Shown one piece after another: positions 52,372 to 63,780 of a DNA stretch of 64,000 bases. Each line of letters begins with the position of its first letter. Within the stretch, counting starts at the first letter, position 1. The notes beneath the pieces were generated by a model. It was not told where the DNA came from. It saw only the letters and a program-made list of their open reading frames with translations, and ran no database searches. Made by a program: the position numbers and the translations under genes. The stretch covers positions 1,860,001 to 1,924,000 of the forward strand of contig NC_047081.1 in NCBI RefSeq assembly GCF_902459465.1, read 5' to 3'. The DNA is from Asterias rubens (lineage: Eukaryota > Echinodermata > Asteroidea > Forcipulatida > Asteriidae).

Positions 52372-54070
52372 ATGTCAGGCCCAGCACCGTCGCGCCAGAT
52401 GAGCGGAACGAAGGAAATTCCCACGAGGAAAGTGTTGGTGGCGGACCCCAACCAAATGCCCGCTGATTACAGCACAACGCCAGGCGGCACGGTCTTTGGA
52501 ACGACCCCCGGAGGTAAAATTAAAAACAAACAAAACCCCAAAACAAAGTCATGCACCTCCCCGTTTTCTTTTACTTATTTATACACTAGAACATGCTTTA
52601 GCAATGAAACAAATACATTTCTTATGAGGTCTTGTTAAAACTGTCAGTTTTCTGTTGACGCAAGAAACGTAAATAGTGCTTTTAAAAATGGCAAATTTGT
52701 TGTGGCTGTGCTGTTGTGTGTATGTTTTGATATTGTCTGTGTATCACGCGTGCACGTTGTGGATTGCCCATTTTGAACAGTCGGTGTGTGGAGGTTTATG
52801 GGCGGTTGTCTAGTGTGTACTCTAGCGTTTAATGCACGGCATGATGATGAAATCACATATTGTTGTATAAATGTATGTATGTAGATGCTGATTCTGAAGC
52901 AATTTCATCCCCTCAAATTAGGGAAAGCAAGCATCAACTTTTGAGTTTGACAATATCAATTTATATTTTTAAAATTTTCTTGAATTTGAAATGTATAGAT
53001 GATGGGATATACAATTTATTTAATTATTAATAATTATGAAGATAGCCAGGTCTGCTAGTGCTACACTGTGTGTGCTAGTAAGTAGTCTAGGCAATAATTA
53101 CAAATGCAACTTGCAAGGGCAAGCCAAGGGCTTATTTATTATTTATTAAGACTTTGTAACTAACTATCCCATTAAAATAATAAAGAAAATATTGCTGTTA
53201 GATGAAAAGTGATAAAACTTCCCCCCCCCCCGAGAAAAACAAAAACTTTGCGCAAATAATGCAAGCCAACTGCACTGCTAAGGTAGAAGTAGTATACAAC
53301 TATATTGTGAATGCCATTCGTTTTTATAACTGCTTTGGTTTTTGGGTCTAGGTAGGGTCTATGTCTTTTGTGAAGCAATCATAACTGGATTTTGAAACTC
53401 AAATACATGTATGAGTTGAAACTCATTGAAGGAGGGTGAACAAGGCCGCTCAAAGTAAAAATGTTGCAAATGTTGAATATTTTTTCTTCGCATTTTTCCA
53501 CAGGAACTCGCATAATTTATGAACGTCAGTTTCTACTGAATCTGCGAGACTCGCCATTGGCCAGGACACCTCCGGTCAATCTTCCCATCATCCCAGGGGT
53601 CACAGTCAAAGGTGATGCCGGGGTCAAGACTAACGGTCAAGCTGCCCCGAGTAACAACAAAGAAGTAGCAGCTGGTGGTAAATATTGATTGTTTTTAAAT
53701 TTATTTATAAATTATTTCCGTTTGCAAGTTTGGCCCAAACAGTCACTAAAAGCCACTCATGGTAAAGAGCTATGTAGAAAAGAAATCAAGATAAAAATGG
53801 GAATGGGCACTTACATTGGAAAATATTAAAGTTGATCGAAGGCAGAGGTGCAAAACCAAGACCAGGGACATGGTCGTGCATTTCCTCCTGGGACTGCAGT
53901 TAGTGTGAATAATTTCAGTCAAATTCTGTTCATATGAAATTTAAGGGAAAAATAAATTGATATTTAAAGATCTACAATTGTTGGAGTGAGTGAGCAAATA
54001 TTGATGAACACTTTGTTTTTTCTTTTATCCAGCTGATGCAGAAGAGCCCCAGTTTGAGATGGACATCTGA
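52372..54070 (+). CDS. EIF4EBP: eIF4E-binding protein, 4E-BP (3 exons)
   Basis: Translation repressor that competes with eIF4G for eIF4E and is released when mTORC1 phosphorylates it. Exons 52372-52513, 53504-53677, 54033-54070; phases close, giving 117 residues (human 4E-BP1 has 118). Visible motifs: the priming phosphosites in [18 protein letters not shown] (33-50; TP at 36 and 45), the eIF4E-binding motif YERQFLL (53-59), SP at 64 and TP at 69 downstream of it, and the C-terminal TOS motif FEMDI (113-117), which recruits raptor. The N-terminal RAIP-motif position reads KEIP (14-17). Single gene here, so it cannot be assigned to a vertebrate paralogue. Intron positions follow the family: exon 1 ends in TTPGG before the eIF4E-binding helix, and exon 3 holds only the TOS tail. 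It lies 4.6 kb downstream of WAPL on the same strand. Confidence 0.96.
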
Positions 54071-54845
54071 GCCCGTCGTTGACCCGGTGCGTTTAATTCA
54101 TCAGGTAGTCTACCGCCCTCGTGTGGGGGAATCAATGGCCAGTCAGGTTTGGCCATAACTAGAGAAAAAGAAAAAAAATTACAAAAAAACAATCGCAGAA
54201 CAGGAACATGTAAACCAAAATAAGATGGTGCAATAACGCAAGCAACGAGTTACTTCTCAAAAGACGGCGTCTGTATCGGCAAGAATGCATAGCAAGTTCA
54301 AGTAACTCAAGATGTGTTTTGTTTACTTTTTTTTGTTTTCTCTCTTCAAAAAGTGTTGGCAAAGCAACTTGGACTGCCATTTGGACAGATTTAATGTCCT
54401 AAGGCATGTTCGGACAATGTTTGTGGTCTCGGATTTGTCGTTGTTTTGCTTGGTAAATTCCAAGGACAAGGGAAACTATAACAGCTCAACTTGTAGTCAA
54501 AGAATTCTTCCATTTTCTGTTGCATCATTTTTCGACACGGCAATGTGCATTCACGATGGTGAAATCTTCAACAGAATTCAACCAAAATCTCATAAATAGA
54601 AAGGGTCTAAATATTTTGTGCATTGTTTTTATTTCTCCCTTTGCTGCACTTGCAAGACAGCTCTGGAAAGATTCATTACTATTTTTCTGATCAAAAGTCT
54701 TGATGCGTCACAATGAAAAATGGAAAGAAATGAAGGGTTTAACTGCAATAATCTAGCATGCCATTTTTGGGGTCAAAACAGAAAGAAATGTTTATTGCAG
54801 CTAGATGATTGCACTTGTATTAAGGCCAAGTAAACCAAAGTATAG
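54071..54845 (+). other. 4E-BP 3'UTR and flank
   Basis: No gene seen. On the minus strand near 54112-54126 there is a weak GAGGGCGG box. Candidate AATAAA signals for 4E-BP are distant (56436-56441, 56761-56766), so the 3' end is unresolved. Confidence 0.4.
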
Positions 54846-54991
54846 TGGGAGACTTTTGGGACGCTTGGTGGCAGCAGACTTACCAGGTAAAATTGATTGT
54901 TCTTGGTAATGTGCGCATGCTCAGGACTACGTAAACAATGGAAATTTACCTGGTAATTTACCTGCTGCCACCTAACGTTGCAAAGTCTCCC
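54846..54991. mobile_element. MITE family G, second copy
   Basis: 'gggagacttttgggacgctt' at the left and 'aacgttgcaaagtctccca' at the right are inverted. It contains 'ggtggcagcagacttacc' and its mirror as in 50091-50226. Confidence 0.75.
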
Positions 54992-55704
54992 ATTCAATTC
55001 AATTCTGAAAGGAGTGGTTACGTCGCTTATCCAACCGTAAGAAATCCAAACATTTCTGTGGTCTTAGAAATACAAAATGTCATTAAGACCCAGGGATGTT
55101 TATTGCTAGTTAAGCTCAATCACTTTGAATTCATGCAAAGGTTGTAACAGCTGATTTTTTTTTTTTTTTTTTTTTTTTTTGTGGCAAATTCACAACCTTG
55201 GAGAAGCTTTTGACTGAGGATCCAAAAAGTGTCTTCCCTTACGAAAAATCACAAAAGTAAAAGGCAACTAAATAATTTTGGAATCCCTTCTTAAGTGCTA
55301 AAACTTAGAAGAAGAATTAGCTGTTTTCAAATTGCTTACCAACCAAAAGGTATGTGGAAAGTAGTTAGTCTCATGAGATCTCAACCCATAGCAGAGTCTT
55401 TCTCAAATGCTAAACTATCGGCCTTCGAGAACGACTCTTTGAAATATTTAAACTAGGATACAAAATATATCCATCTTTGGAAAATTCTCAGGATTTAAAT
55501 TATTATTGTTTTGCTCCAAGGAAATATGCAACAAAAAACCTGAAATTAATTTTGGTTCCCGCAATTGCTGTAAAGAACCAGCCAATATTAGCAGAGGTTT
55601 AACAAATTAAAACTCTTGAGAGTAGTGTGCCCTGCAAAAAAAAAACCCACTTTAAATCAGACCTTGTGTCCCTTAAACTCTTGAAATGTTTTCAAATTCT
55701 CTAT
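54992..55704. other. Spacer, no gene seen
   Basis: AT-rich. A T run occupies about 55155-55182. Confidence 0.4.
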
Positions 55705-56015
55705 TATAGGGCGGGTATACCTTTGGTAATTGCTCCCATAAACAAATTACCATAAAAACTTACCTATAAATGAGAAACACTGTTCATAATGACAAATGTT
55801 TTCCACTATTTCCCTTCAAAGGAATATGGCTTTCAGAGAGACGGATTCAAAGATATTTCAATCTGAGAGATTGTGTATACTAATGTATTATTCTCTGTCC
55901 ACTGTTTGAGGTATCCCAAAAATGCCACCACCTTTTGAAATGAAAGGTTCACAGGTTAGTTGTATATGCCTTGATTTATATAGGATTAAAACAATAGAGC
56001 AGTTCTAAAGAACTG
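55705..56015 (+). mobile_element. Diverged TTAA-type MITE
   Basis: 'gggtatacctttggtaattg' at the left and 'tataggattaaaacaataga' at the right, as in 50866-51247. It abuts a family P element. Confidence 0.6.
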
Positions 56016-56024
56016 CCGTCGATT

Positions 56025-56148
56025 TCACAAAGAGTTAGGACTCGTCTTATAACTCGTCGCAACTTAGGATTAATCTTAAGGTCTGCATGCTACAGTGCAG
56101 GGTTAAGATTAGTCTTAAGTTAGGAAGAGGTTTGAGAAATCGACGGTT
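56025..56148. mobile_element. Family P palindromic element
   Basis: 'ccgtcgatttcacaaagagt' is mirrored by 'ggtttgagaaatcgacgg'. The core 'gtctgcatgctacagtgcag' is as in 24225-24392. Confidence 0.75.
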
Positions 56149-56844
56149 GTATTTTGCCTCAAACAGAATGGTGGAAAACATTTGTCATAAATTTGTTTAA
56201 CTACCATGGAAGGTGGCGTATTCATTTCAGCATTACAATTAGAAATACACCTTGTGGTGGACACTGCGTTATCGTTGTCCACTATCTATGCATTGTTGTT
56301 TGATCGGTCTCGTCTAACACAATTGTGTCTTTGCTTTGCTTTTAATTCTCAACATTTGTTGAAGTTATTTGAGAGAAAAAGCTATGTATACACTTGACCT
56401 CCCTGACCCCGAGGGCTTTTTGTTCCATCGATGATAATAAATATAATCATGTCTAGATAAATTAATTTATTTTGCATTCAACACATTTTTACAAAAGGGC
56501 TCCGATTTATTCATATTGTTAAAAAGGTATTCCCGTTTTCTTGGAAACAAACCCCCCCTATTGAAATGCATCAACAATATTGAAAAACCATTGTATGGTT
56601 TGTGTACTTTATTTTGTGGTTGATTTACTTACTAATTGATGTAAATAACATTGTTTTTTTATTTGGTCATCGATTCACCCCTTTTTCAGATCTTTCTCTC
56701 TTTTTTTTTTCTTCATCTGAAGTTGCTGTATGATAGTGACACTTTATCCCCAAAATACTCAATAAAGAAAGAACGGGTACATAAACTTTCAAAGTGTCCT
56801 CTAAGATTCTTTAACCTCGGTTTGTACTGTTGCGGGTCCCAGGG
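56149..56844. other. Spacer, no gene seen
   Basis: AT-rich, with AATAAA at 56436-56441 and 56761-56766 on plus. Open frames up to 76 codons, without signatures. Confidence 0.4.
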
Positions 56845-57075
56845 CTCAAACTTGACTCTGGCCAGTGGTTATATTGCATGACTTGCAATCACTAGGTTGT
56901 GGGTTCGAATCCTAGCAAGCTAACCACTGATTTCAGAATGAATAGAGTTTAGTATTGATTTGTGCAATTAATCAAGGATGTTAAACCAATGTTTGTCTGA
57001 GAGAGATTGGCTCTTGCCAGCTTGGTGTTTAGATCCCCTTGCGGGGGTTTGCTGAGATCTCATGACACGGGGAAG
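56845..57075 (+). mobile_element. tRNA-derived SINE, family C
   Basis: B box GGTTCGAATCC followed by 'agcaagctaaccactgattt' and 'ggctcttgccagcttggtgt', the same order as 24705-24975. Confidence 0.7.
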
Positions 57076-58108
57076 ATCAGTCCAAAACTCATGACTGACA
57101 TGTCAGGTGGTTTCCTTGTGGTTTTCAATTGATTATTAGCCACTGTTTAATTGAAATTATGTGTGACAAAATAATGTTGAATTTAAGTCTGGTATTTATA
57201 CATTGAGTATCAAAGAGTACTAGCATAACAAACAAATGAGATAGATCTTCTAGTTAAAAGAAGAGAGTCATTTTGTAATATATTTTCTTCCTCCATGTGG
57301 GGGGAGGGGGGTAAAATATCAAATATCTAGTGAAAAGTAGAGTTTGACAAGGGGAGAATAATTATTTGACAAGGGATTTGAACCAAATATCTTTGTTCTT
57401 GGTGCAGTTCCTCAATTTTTGTTTGCGCATAAAGCATTGGTAAGGATACTGCCATGCAATGTCGTCTTTGAGCGTAAAAGGGCATTTTTAACTGTTCAAA
57501 AGGGTACTGCGGTTGGTAAATCTTGAAGTCTATGGGAATCCTTTGAAGGGGTTCACAGAGGCCAAGACTAGGGCAACAGAGGTCATTGCCCAAGTTCATG
57601 GTTTATGCATGGAGGTAGAACCTCCATTCCAGTTCTTGGGAGGCCGGCCAGCGAAAATTATCATAAAAACTATTTGCTTAATAATAAACTAAAGTACGCT
57701 TTGCTTCAATCATAGAGCAAGGACAAACTGGGAATATGGCCACCCGTAAAACGAACAATGACACATTATTCCAAAATGAAAATAACACAAATCGATTGTT
57801 GCAACATAACCACACCACACCACTCATGCACCATGTGCTTTTTAACTTCATGATAATTAATTCCACCAAAAGAGGGCGTTGTTTACGTGAGTCGACAACG
57901 CGTGCGCTGCATAAAAGTATTCAGAAACGCTTAATCAGATTTGGACTTCGGTAGGCCTATTCCTTAGAATATGAAGCCGGGCGAGTGTTACACTCTCGTG
58001 CAGGTTGTCGGTGTCTGTGTACGTTACACGACACGAGAAGAATGTTGAGGGTGGTGAATTTAATTATTTGTAAATAAATTGTAACAAATTTGCTGCGTAG
58101 ACGTGAAA
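57076..58108. other. Spacer upstream of tRNA-Thr, no gene seen
   Basis: Includes a family K fragment (about 57470-57600). The final 50 bases before the tRNA are AT-rich (ttaattatttgtaaataaat), as is usual for pol III upstream DNA. Confidence 0.4.
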
Positions 58109-58181
58109 GCCTCCATAGCTCAGTGGTTAGAGCACTGGTCTTGTAAACCAGGGGTCGTGAGTTCAACTCTCACTGGGGGCT
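58109..58181 (+). tRNA. tRNA-Thr (anticodon UGU)
   Basis: 73 bases with a complete cloverleaf: acceptor GCCTCCA pairs with TGGGGGC (one G-T), D stem GCTC/GAGC, anticodon stem CTGGT/ACCAG around loop CTTGTAA, and T stem GTGAG/CTCAC around TTCAACT. The anticodon TGT reads ACA (Thr). No intron. A run of eight T begins a few bases after the 3' end and serves as pol III terminator. Unlike the SINE heads in this window, every stem pairs, so this is taken as a working gene. Confidence 0.95.
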
Positions 58182-58679
58182 ACCTTTTTTTTCTTTTTCT
58201 TCTTTTTAGAAATAGCATTTCAACTGCATTTCTTTCTAGATTATTACACGAACTAACAGACGAGTATAAAAGAGACTTCTTTCCCACAAAAATGTAAATT
58301 ATTCAATCAGAAGGCCTTTTTCATAGCCACCCCAGCCGCCGGTAGCTAAGTGATCTGCTGGTACTGTTTATCCCCTCGATATTGAAATTATACTATCGAA
58401 TTATTTGATCCAGTAAAATGTAGGAATTTTGGGGACAGTTGTATCAGAACTGAAGAAATATCAACCTCAAGCAATAGCTAAAAGACTGGAATGCTTATTA
58501 AAAAAAGAAGAGTTCATTAAAAAGACGATTTCCATGCAGATTAAAAATAAATCGATAATGAATATTTACAGTATCGACTAGTGCCAATATATTCGGTCTG
58601 CGCATAGGCCATACACCACATGCATGCGCTGATATGTAATGAAAGGTAACATCCGGGACATGTTCAACTAAAATCCAGT
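58182..58679. other. Spacer and probable promoter of the 58.8 kb gene
   Basis: No gene. The right end leads into the ATGGCGGGC box at 58680, a YY1-like start signature. Confidence 0.4.
58186..58193 (+). terminator. Pol III terminator of tRNA-Thr
   Basis: T run directly after the mature tRNA 3' end, followed by further T-rich sequence. Confidence 0.8.
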
Positions 58680-58697
58680 ATGGCGGGCGACGTGTAG
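58680..58697 (+). promoter_or_regulatory. YY1-like box with five-codon uORF
   Basis: GTATGGCGGGC resembles the YY1/TISU core. Its ATG opens a frame of five codons then TAG, 111 bases before the next gene's ATG. Confidence 0.35.
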
Positions 58698-58808
58698 TAC
58701 TAATTACAATTGTTACCATCAAAAGACACCGCAAATATACCATCTTTTGCAGTTTATGTCTCGCTATAAATTTCTAGAAGAGTACTCATGTAAGTTGACT
58801 AACAGAAA

Positions 58809-61800
58809 ATGCAGAATGGTGGGCAGAAAAAGGTTGCAGTCATCCGAAAAGATGGTAAAATTGGCGAGACTCCGAAGGTCCATCCAGCCCCAGTGACTGC
58901 ACTGGAGAGATTAGAAAAGGCGCAGTTGCTCGCACCATTTCAGCAGGATTTAATTTCTGATTTATCTGGGAGCGAAGAAGGAGAAGTTTCAGAAGTAAGT
59001 GAACGAATATTTAGAACACAGTGTGGTCAGGATATTGTGCTCTTTAACAAATAAATTTATGTCCCTTTTCGAGACGAAAATGTGATATTTTATCTGTGAA
59101 TATTTTAACTTTGAAAATTGAATTCGTTTCTGCATGCTCTCAGTCACACTCAACAAAACACAGATCACACTGCAATTACCGAGTCTAAAATCTGAGTTTA
59201 AAAAAAGTTACATGTATATAGTGGTGTTCTAAAAGAGTCAGTTTCTTTACACTAGGAGCGTTTACAATTGAACGCACGTATATTTCTGCATTTTTACTTT
59301 TAAATTCTTCGACAACAAATTGACACAAAATTCATACTATCCTACTCCTAGTAGTATTTTGTTCCTAAAGACCTAATCAAATGATGGGATTCTTTATTAC
59401 AGTCGACACTTGATATAGAGAAAACTGTAGTTCTGTTTATTAAATAAAGGGTACATTCGGAAGTCCCAAATCTCATTTTCTACTACCCCGTTTCGTTGTT
59501 TTGATGTACTTATTCCTTGTTAGAACTTAACTTAAGTGACTTGGCCGGCCATTGCTTGGGTGAGTCCCCCCTGCAACCTCTGATGAGTAATGAGACTAGC
59601 TAGTAGAGTCAACTGTACGAGTATCTGATTTTGATGAGACTTACGTGGTAATTTTTGAATAAACCTTTAAAAACATGTCATCAATAATTACTCAGCAATA
59701 AGCCGCAGTGCCATGTTTTTTACTCGGATAGAAATGTAGTAACACACTCGGTGCTAGTGCGACTTTGACAACGATATGTCTTTGTTTTGGTTGAATCATA
59801 ATGAGTGAAGAAGTGGTGGTCGACCTTAAGACGATTATGTTTCAAGATAACTGTGTGTGAAAGTTTAATCCTTTTTTTTGCCATTCATTAGCCATTTACA
59901 GAAAAAAATATATGATGGGAAATGGTACACAAGATTTTCTAAAATAATGTTCTGATTCAGTTGATATTAATACCTGAATGGATGTTAAATTTTTATACTG
60001 TTCATGAAAGATTTGCTTCATTTTCACTATCTGTAGGTATCTTTCGCAATGTGCCAGAAAAAAAGGTGTAAGGTTACGCCCTTCTTAGGGGCGAACAAAG
60101 TACTTTTCTCCAAGAACAAAAGGAATTGCCCCAAGGACATGTTTTCCGTTCCCATGCAGAATGTAATCTTCCTATGATGACTTTCGGATGGCAGAAAACC
60201 GATCAAACTTTCACACCCGGTCGTCTTGAAACACATTGTTGCATATTCATTGCTTGTCCTTTCTAGGATAACTTTTTGTTAGGGTCTCCTTCAACGCACA
60301 CGACTGTTTTATAATTTGACATTACAGGCAATCCTGGAGACATAAACTTCTTCAAAATAGCTCATTTACAAGCAACTCAGCACCGCACAGGCAGTTAGGA
60401 AACCTTTAATTGTTCTCTTGAATGTTAAACACACTCATATTCCTCACAAAATAAAGACTCATCCCACTTGAGCTGATCCCAACTATAGTTGAGCTGATAA
60501 CAACTATTCACATGAGTCTTGAGTAGTGTGATCCCTTTGCAACGTAAATTTGGCTAAACTGGGATGGGTGCAGCGTGGCGTCACAGCCGTAAGGTGCAAG
60601 TGAAGAAAGAAAATAGACAAAGTGCAGATAAAAGCACAATAAGTTGACAAAATCCAACAAAAACTTGGGTGCAGGTTAAAAAGCTTGACTAGGAGATTTA
60701 GAGGAGCCTGGAACCAACCAGTAGCCTCATCACTTACTTGTAGTGTTACTACAAACCAAATACATTGATACCTCCCCATATCCCATTTAAGTGAGCTACT
60801 CACAACTATGATTGAGCTGATCCCAACAATAGTTAGGCTGATCCAAACTATAGTAGAGCTGACCCAATCTAGTTGGGCCAATTCCAACTATAGTTTAGCT
60901 GATCCCAACAATAGTTGGGTTGATCCAAACTATAGTGGAGCTGATCCCAACTATAGTTGGGCCGATCCCAACTCTAGGCCCTAGTAGTGCTGATCCAATC
61001 TATAGTTGGGCCAATCCCAACTATAGTTTAGCTGATTCAAACAATAGTTGGGTGGATCCAAACTATAGTACAGATTATAGGAGAGCTGATCCAATCTATA
61101 GTTGGGTCGATCCCAACTATAGCTGAGCTGATCCCAACTATAGTTGGGCCGATCCCAACTCTAGTCGAGCTGATCCCAACTGTCTGTAGTCAAGCTGATC
61201 CAAATAATAATTACTACAATAAGATGTCATTTACACATAAGAGGCACTCCTGTTATGGTTTGTGAATTATTTATTTGTATCATCATGCGCACTGTCTGAG
61301 GAAATACAACAAAATGTGTCGTACAGTGGGCCCCCTGCGTACTGTACAATATACACGCTTTTAAATGGCATAGCATTGAAGTCAGGGCAGGGATTTTTGT
61401 TTGTGCAGGTGCAAGTATCTTCTTGTACATTTTGTGAAGTACATGGTGAATGTCTCGCACTGTACTGAAGTCCACCTAGATGCACATCCTGAACAGTGTA
61501 TTTACAGTAGAAAGCGTAGGCTCTCAATCACAGTCCATGGGTGATGCCACTTTTCCGGTTAAAGGGAGACACGCTTTGGAAACCATAAATGTACGCGACA
61601 ATCGATGAAGACAACAAGGCCATGACTAGAAGTCCTGCAGCCGATTTCACGAAACTTTACGCAACTGCGTAAGTCCACTTGCGCCTTGTCCACTTGCGCC
61701 TTGTCCACTTGGAGCACTTGGACTTACGCAGTTGCGTAAAGTTTCGTTAAATCGGCCCCTTGACTACATGTCAGCCCTGGAGTTTCATCTTCAAAAAGGA

Positions 61801-62778
61801 CAAGGCTATTTTATTTTGGCAATTGGCACTTCCATTGTAAAATTTTAATGTCAATGGGAAACGTTTGAAGGGGCACCAAGGCCAAGACCAGGGGGGAACG
61901 GAGGCCATGGCCTACATGACCTGTGCCTAATTCCAGGCCTGATGTACAGTACATACATGATACAAAACTTGCATTGGGTCATTTACAGTTTCCAACATTT
62001 TCCCAGTCATCTTAAGAGTGAAATAGGGGCGTGGGGGGGGGGGGGGGAGACATAGAGCTCCAGTTTTAAACCAGGGCGAACTTCTGAAAATGTTACATAA
62101 TAGAGCAAGGTCTTTGACCCTTAACATGAAGTCAGTCATGAAACTAAATCTGGGCCCAATTACATACAAAAACTACAAAAGGTAGCCAAGTACATCAAAA
62201 TTATGCTTACCAGAATAAGGTTACCAGCCAAACTACCATGCCACATGTACAATTTGTGACTGGTATCCTGCTTATTTCTGCTCAGCAGACAATTTGTAAT
62301 ATTTGTTTACTTGAGCAACTCTATAAAATTGGGTCCTCCTGTTTTCATTGGGGTGCACTAACCTTTGACACCCACCAACAATTAAAAAATGTGTGAATTA
62401 AGAGCGTAATTGCTGGCACCAGTCTCTGCATGATCTCTGCGAGAGGTTATAAGCCTTCCCAAGCACACTTCCTGTTCCCATAGAGCAAGGTGGAAGGTCT
62501 CTACTCTCTGGCACACTTTACATACCCACGGTTGATTATGTGGACAATAAACACACCAGTCACCCACATGTGCTTGTTATACCAAAACCGTTGGTCGTAC
62601 AAAATAAACATTCACTACTGCTCATCTTGCAGCCAAGTGTATAACGCTAAAGGCCATTTTAAAGGGGGGGGGGGCTTGTAGATTGTGTTTTTTCAATGTC
62701 ATTAATTCATTCCAACAGCTTCCACCGGACGTTTGTGATCGTTTTCCAAATATTCCTGTCCAGTGTCCTCAGTCAAAG
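58809..62778 (+). CDS. 5' part of an unrecognised protein gene
   Basis: Exon 1 at 58809-58994 codes 62 residues starting MQNGGQKKVAVIRKDGK, then a helical-looking segment (ALERLEKAQLLAPFQQDL, 31-48) and an acidic tail (SGSEEGEVSE), and ends at a perfect donor GAA|GTAAGT in phase 0. A second exon is proposed at 62719-62778 (acceptor CCAACAG, donor AAG|GTCAGA, phase 0 to phase 0) reading LPPDVCDRFPNIPVQCPQSK. The intron would be 3.7 kb. The gene continues beyond the window. I do not recognise the family. Exon 1 is well supported by context and start; exon 2 is tentative. Confidence 0.5.
60460..61210 (+). repeat. Palindrome-rich minisatellite, split by a LINE relic
   Basis: Imperfect units of about 26 bases built on CCCAACTATAGTTGGGC and GAGCTGATC, clear at 60468-60505 and 60800-61205. 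The part between (60535-60760) is LINE-derived. Confidence 0.85.
60535..60760 (-). mobile_element. LINE 3' end relic
   Basis: 'gagatttagaggagcctgga' and 'accagtagcctcatc' match the 3' end of the LINE relic at 12663-12992 ('gatttagaggagatgtgag', 'actggtagactcatc'). Same orientation, minus. Confidence 0.55.
61638..61757. mobile_element. Inverted-repeat element, family P relative
   Basis: 'ccgatttcacgaaactttac' + 'gcaactgcgtaagtcca' at the left is mirrored by 'ggacttacgcagttgcgtaa' + 'agtttcgttaaatcgg' at the right. The loop holds 'cttgcgccttgtccacttg' in tandem. Confidence 0.8.
62150..62336. repeat. Family N repeat
   Basis: 'ctgggcccaattacat' at the left, 'ctctataaaattgggtcc' at the right, with 'agaataaggttaccagccaa' inside as at 9760. 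Confidence 0.65.
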
Positions 62779-63416
62779 GTCAGACTGTCAATGTAATGCT
62801 GATTTATAGGCAAGTTAATAGATCCAGATACTTAGTAAAAGCATGGTAAAAGTCACCTGTGAAGCTTTCTTCAGCTACATTCAGTGTCCAGTTGCTGAGA
62901 AAACAGAGACAAACTGTTGAGGTGTTTTCTGAACAATGTGGAATCCATCCATGGTATTAAGGGAGGTGACAGCGGGTACCAATCACATCTCTGGCCGCAG
63001 CCGTTGTGAATAGACACCAACCCTCACAACACTGAAGAAGAACAAATGCAAAGAAACAAATTGTGCATGAATTTTTGAGTATTTCTCACTCTATGAATCT
63101 ATTCTACCTCCATGCACGCACCAAGCTTTTAAGCCACTGTGTAAAAGCTTGGTACATGTAGGATCAAATATGTCGAAATGTTTGTTTTGTTCAATGAATT
63201 TTAAGTTATTCGTAAATTAAACACGATAGATTTATGGGATTATTTCTCCTGCATGGAAATTTTCTCTTCAGTTTTTTTGTTTTGCGATTATCTAAAAAAT
63301 GTGACGTCAATTTTCAGATGTTAGTTTTATTTTGTACACGCAATGTAAGAACTACATACGTATTTATATAGGATTAAAACAATCAAACAGTTCAAAAACC
63401 AAAGGTATACTTTGCC
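62779..63416. other. Probable intron, no feature recognised
   Basis: If the 62719-62778 exon is real, this is the next intron. Right edge: 'tataggattaaaacaatcaa' remnant of the 50866-type MITE (about 63360-63416). Confidence 0.35.
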
Positions 63417-63780
63417 TTTAAAGGGTCTATGTACTTTTTGTAGGACAAAAAACACAATGTCCACAGATTTACATTAAACTTACTCAGTTTGAAGATAATG
63501 ATAGTAGAAAGCTTCCCCGAAAATATTACTTGCTGAGGTGCTGTAGTTTTTGAGAAATGAGCCAAACAATGTCATGAAAATAATTTTTGTCTCATGAGAC
63601 GAACATTATTTTAAGCATTTACAAACGTATTTTCATGACATTGTTAAACTCGTTTCTCAAAAACTACAGCACCTCAGTAAGTAATGTTTGAAGGGAAGCT
63701 TTCCACTATCATTATCTTCAAACCCTTTAAGTTTGATGTAAATCTATGAACATTTTGAAAAGGTAACCAAATCCTTTAAG
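63417..63780. mobile_element. TTAA fold-back MITE, family E (long copy)
   Basis: Near-perfect hairpin: 'gaaatgagccaaacaatgtc' and 'gaggtgctgtagtttttgag' in the left arm are mirrored by 'gacattgttaaactcgtttc' and 'ctcaaaaactacagcacctc' in the right arm. Bounded by TTTAAAGG and CCTTTAA. Shorter copy at 10387-10688. Confidence 0.8.

Noticed and set aside
60920-61126. Repeat protein with DPIYSWVDPNYS units
   Set aside because: The reading frame is produced by the minisatellite; unit length is not a steady multiple of three and there is no transcript context.
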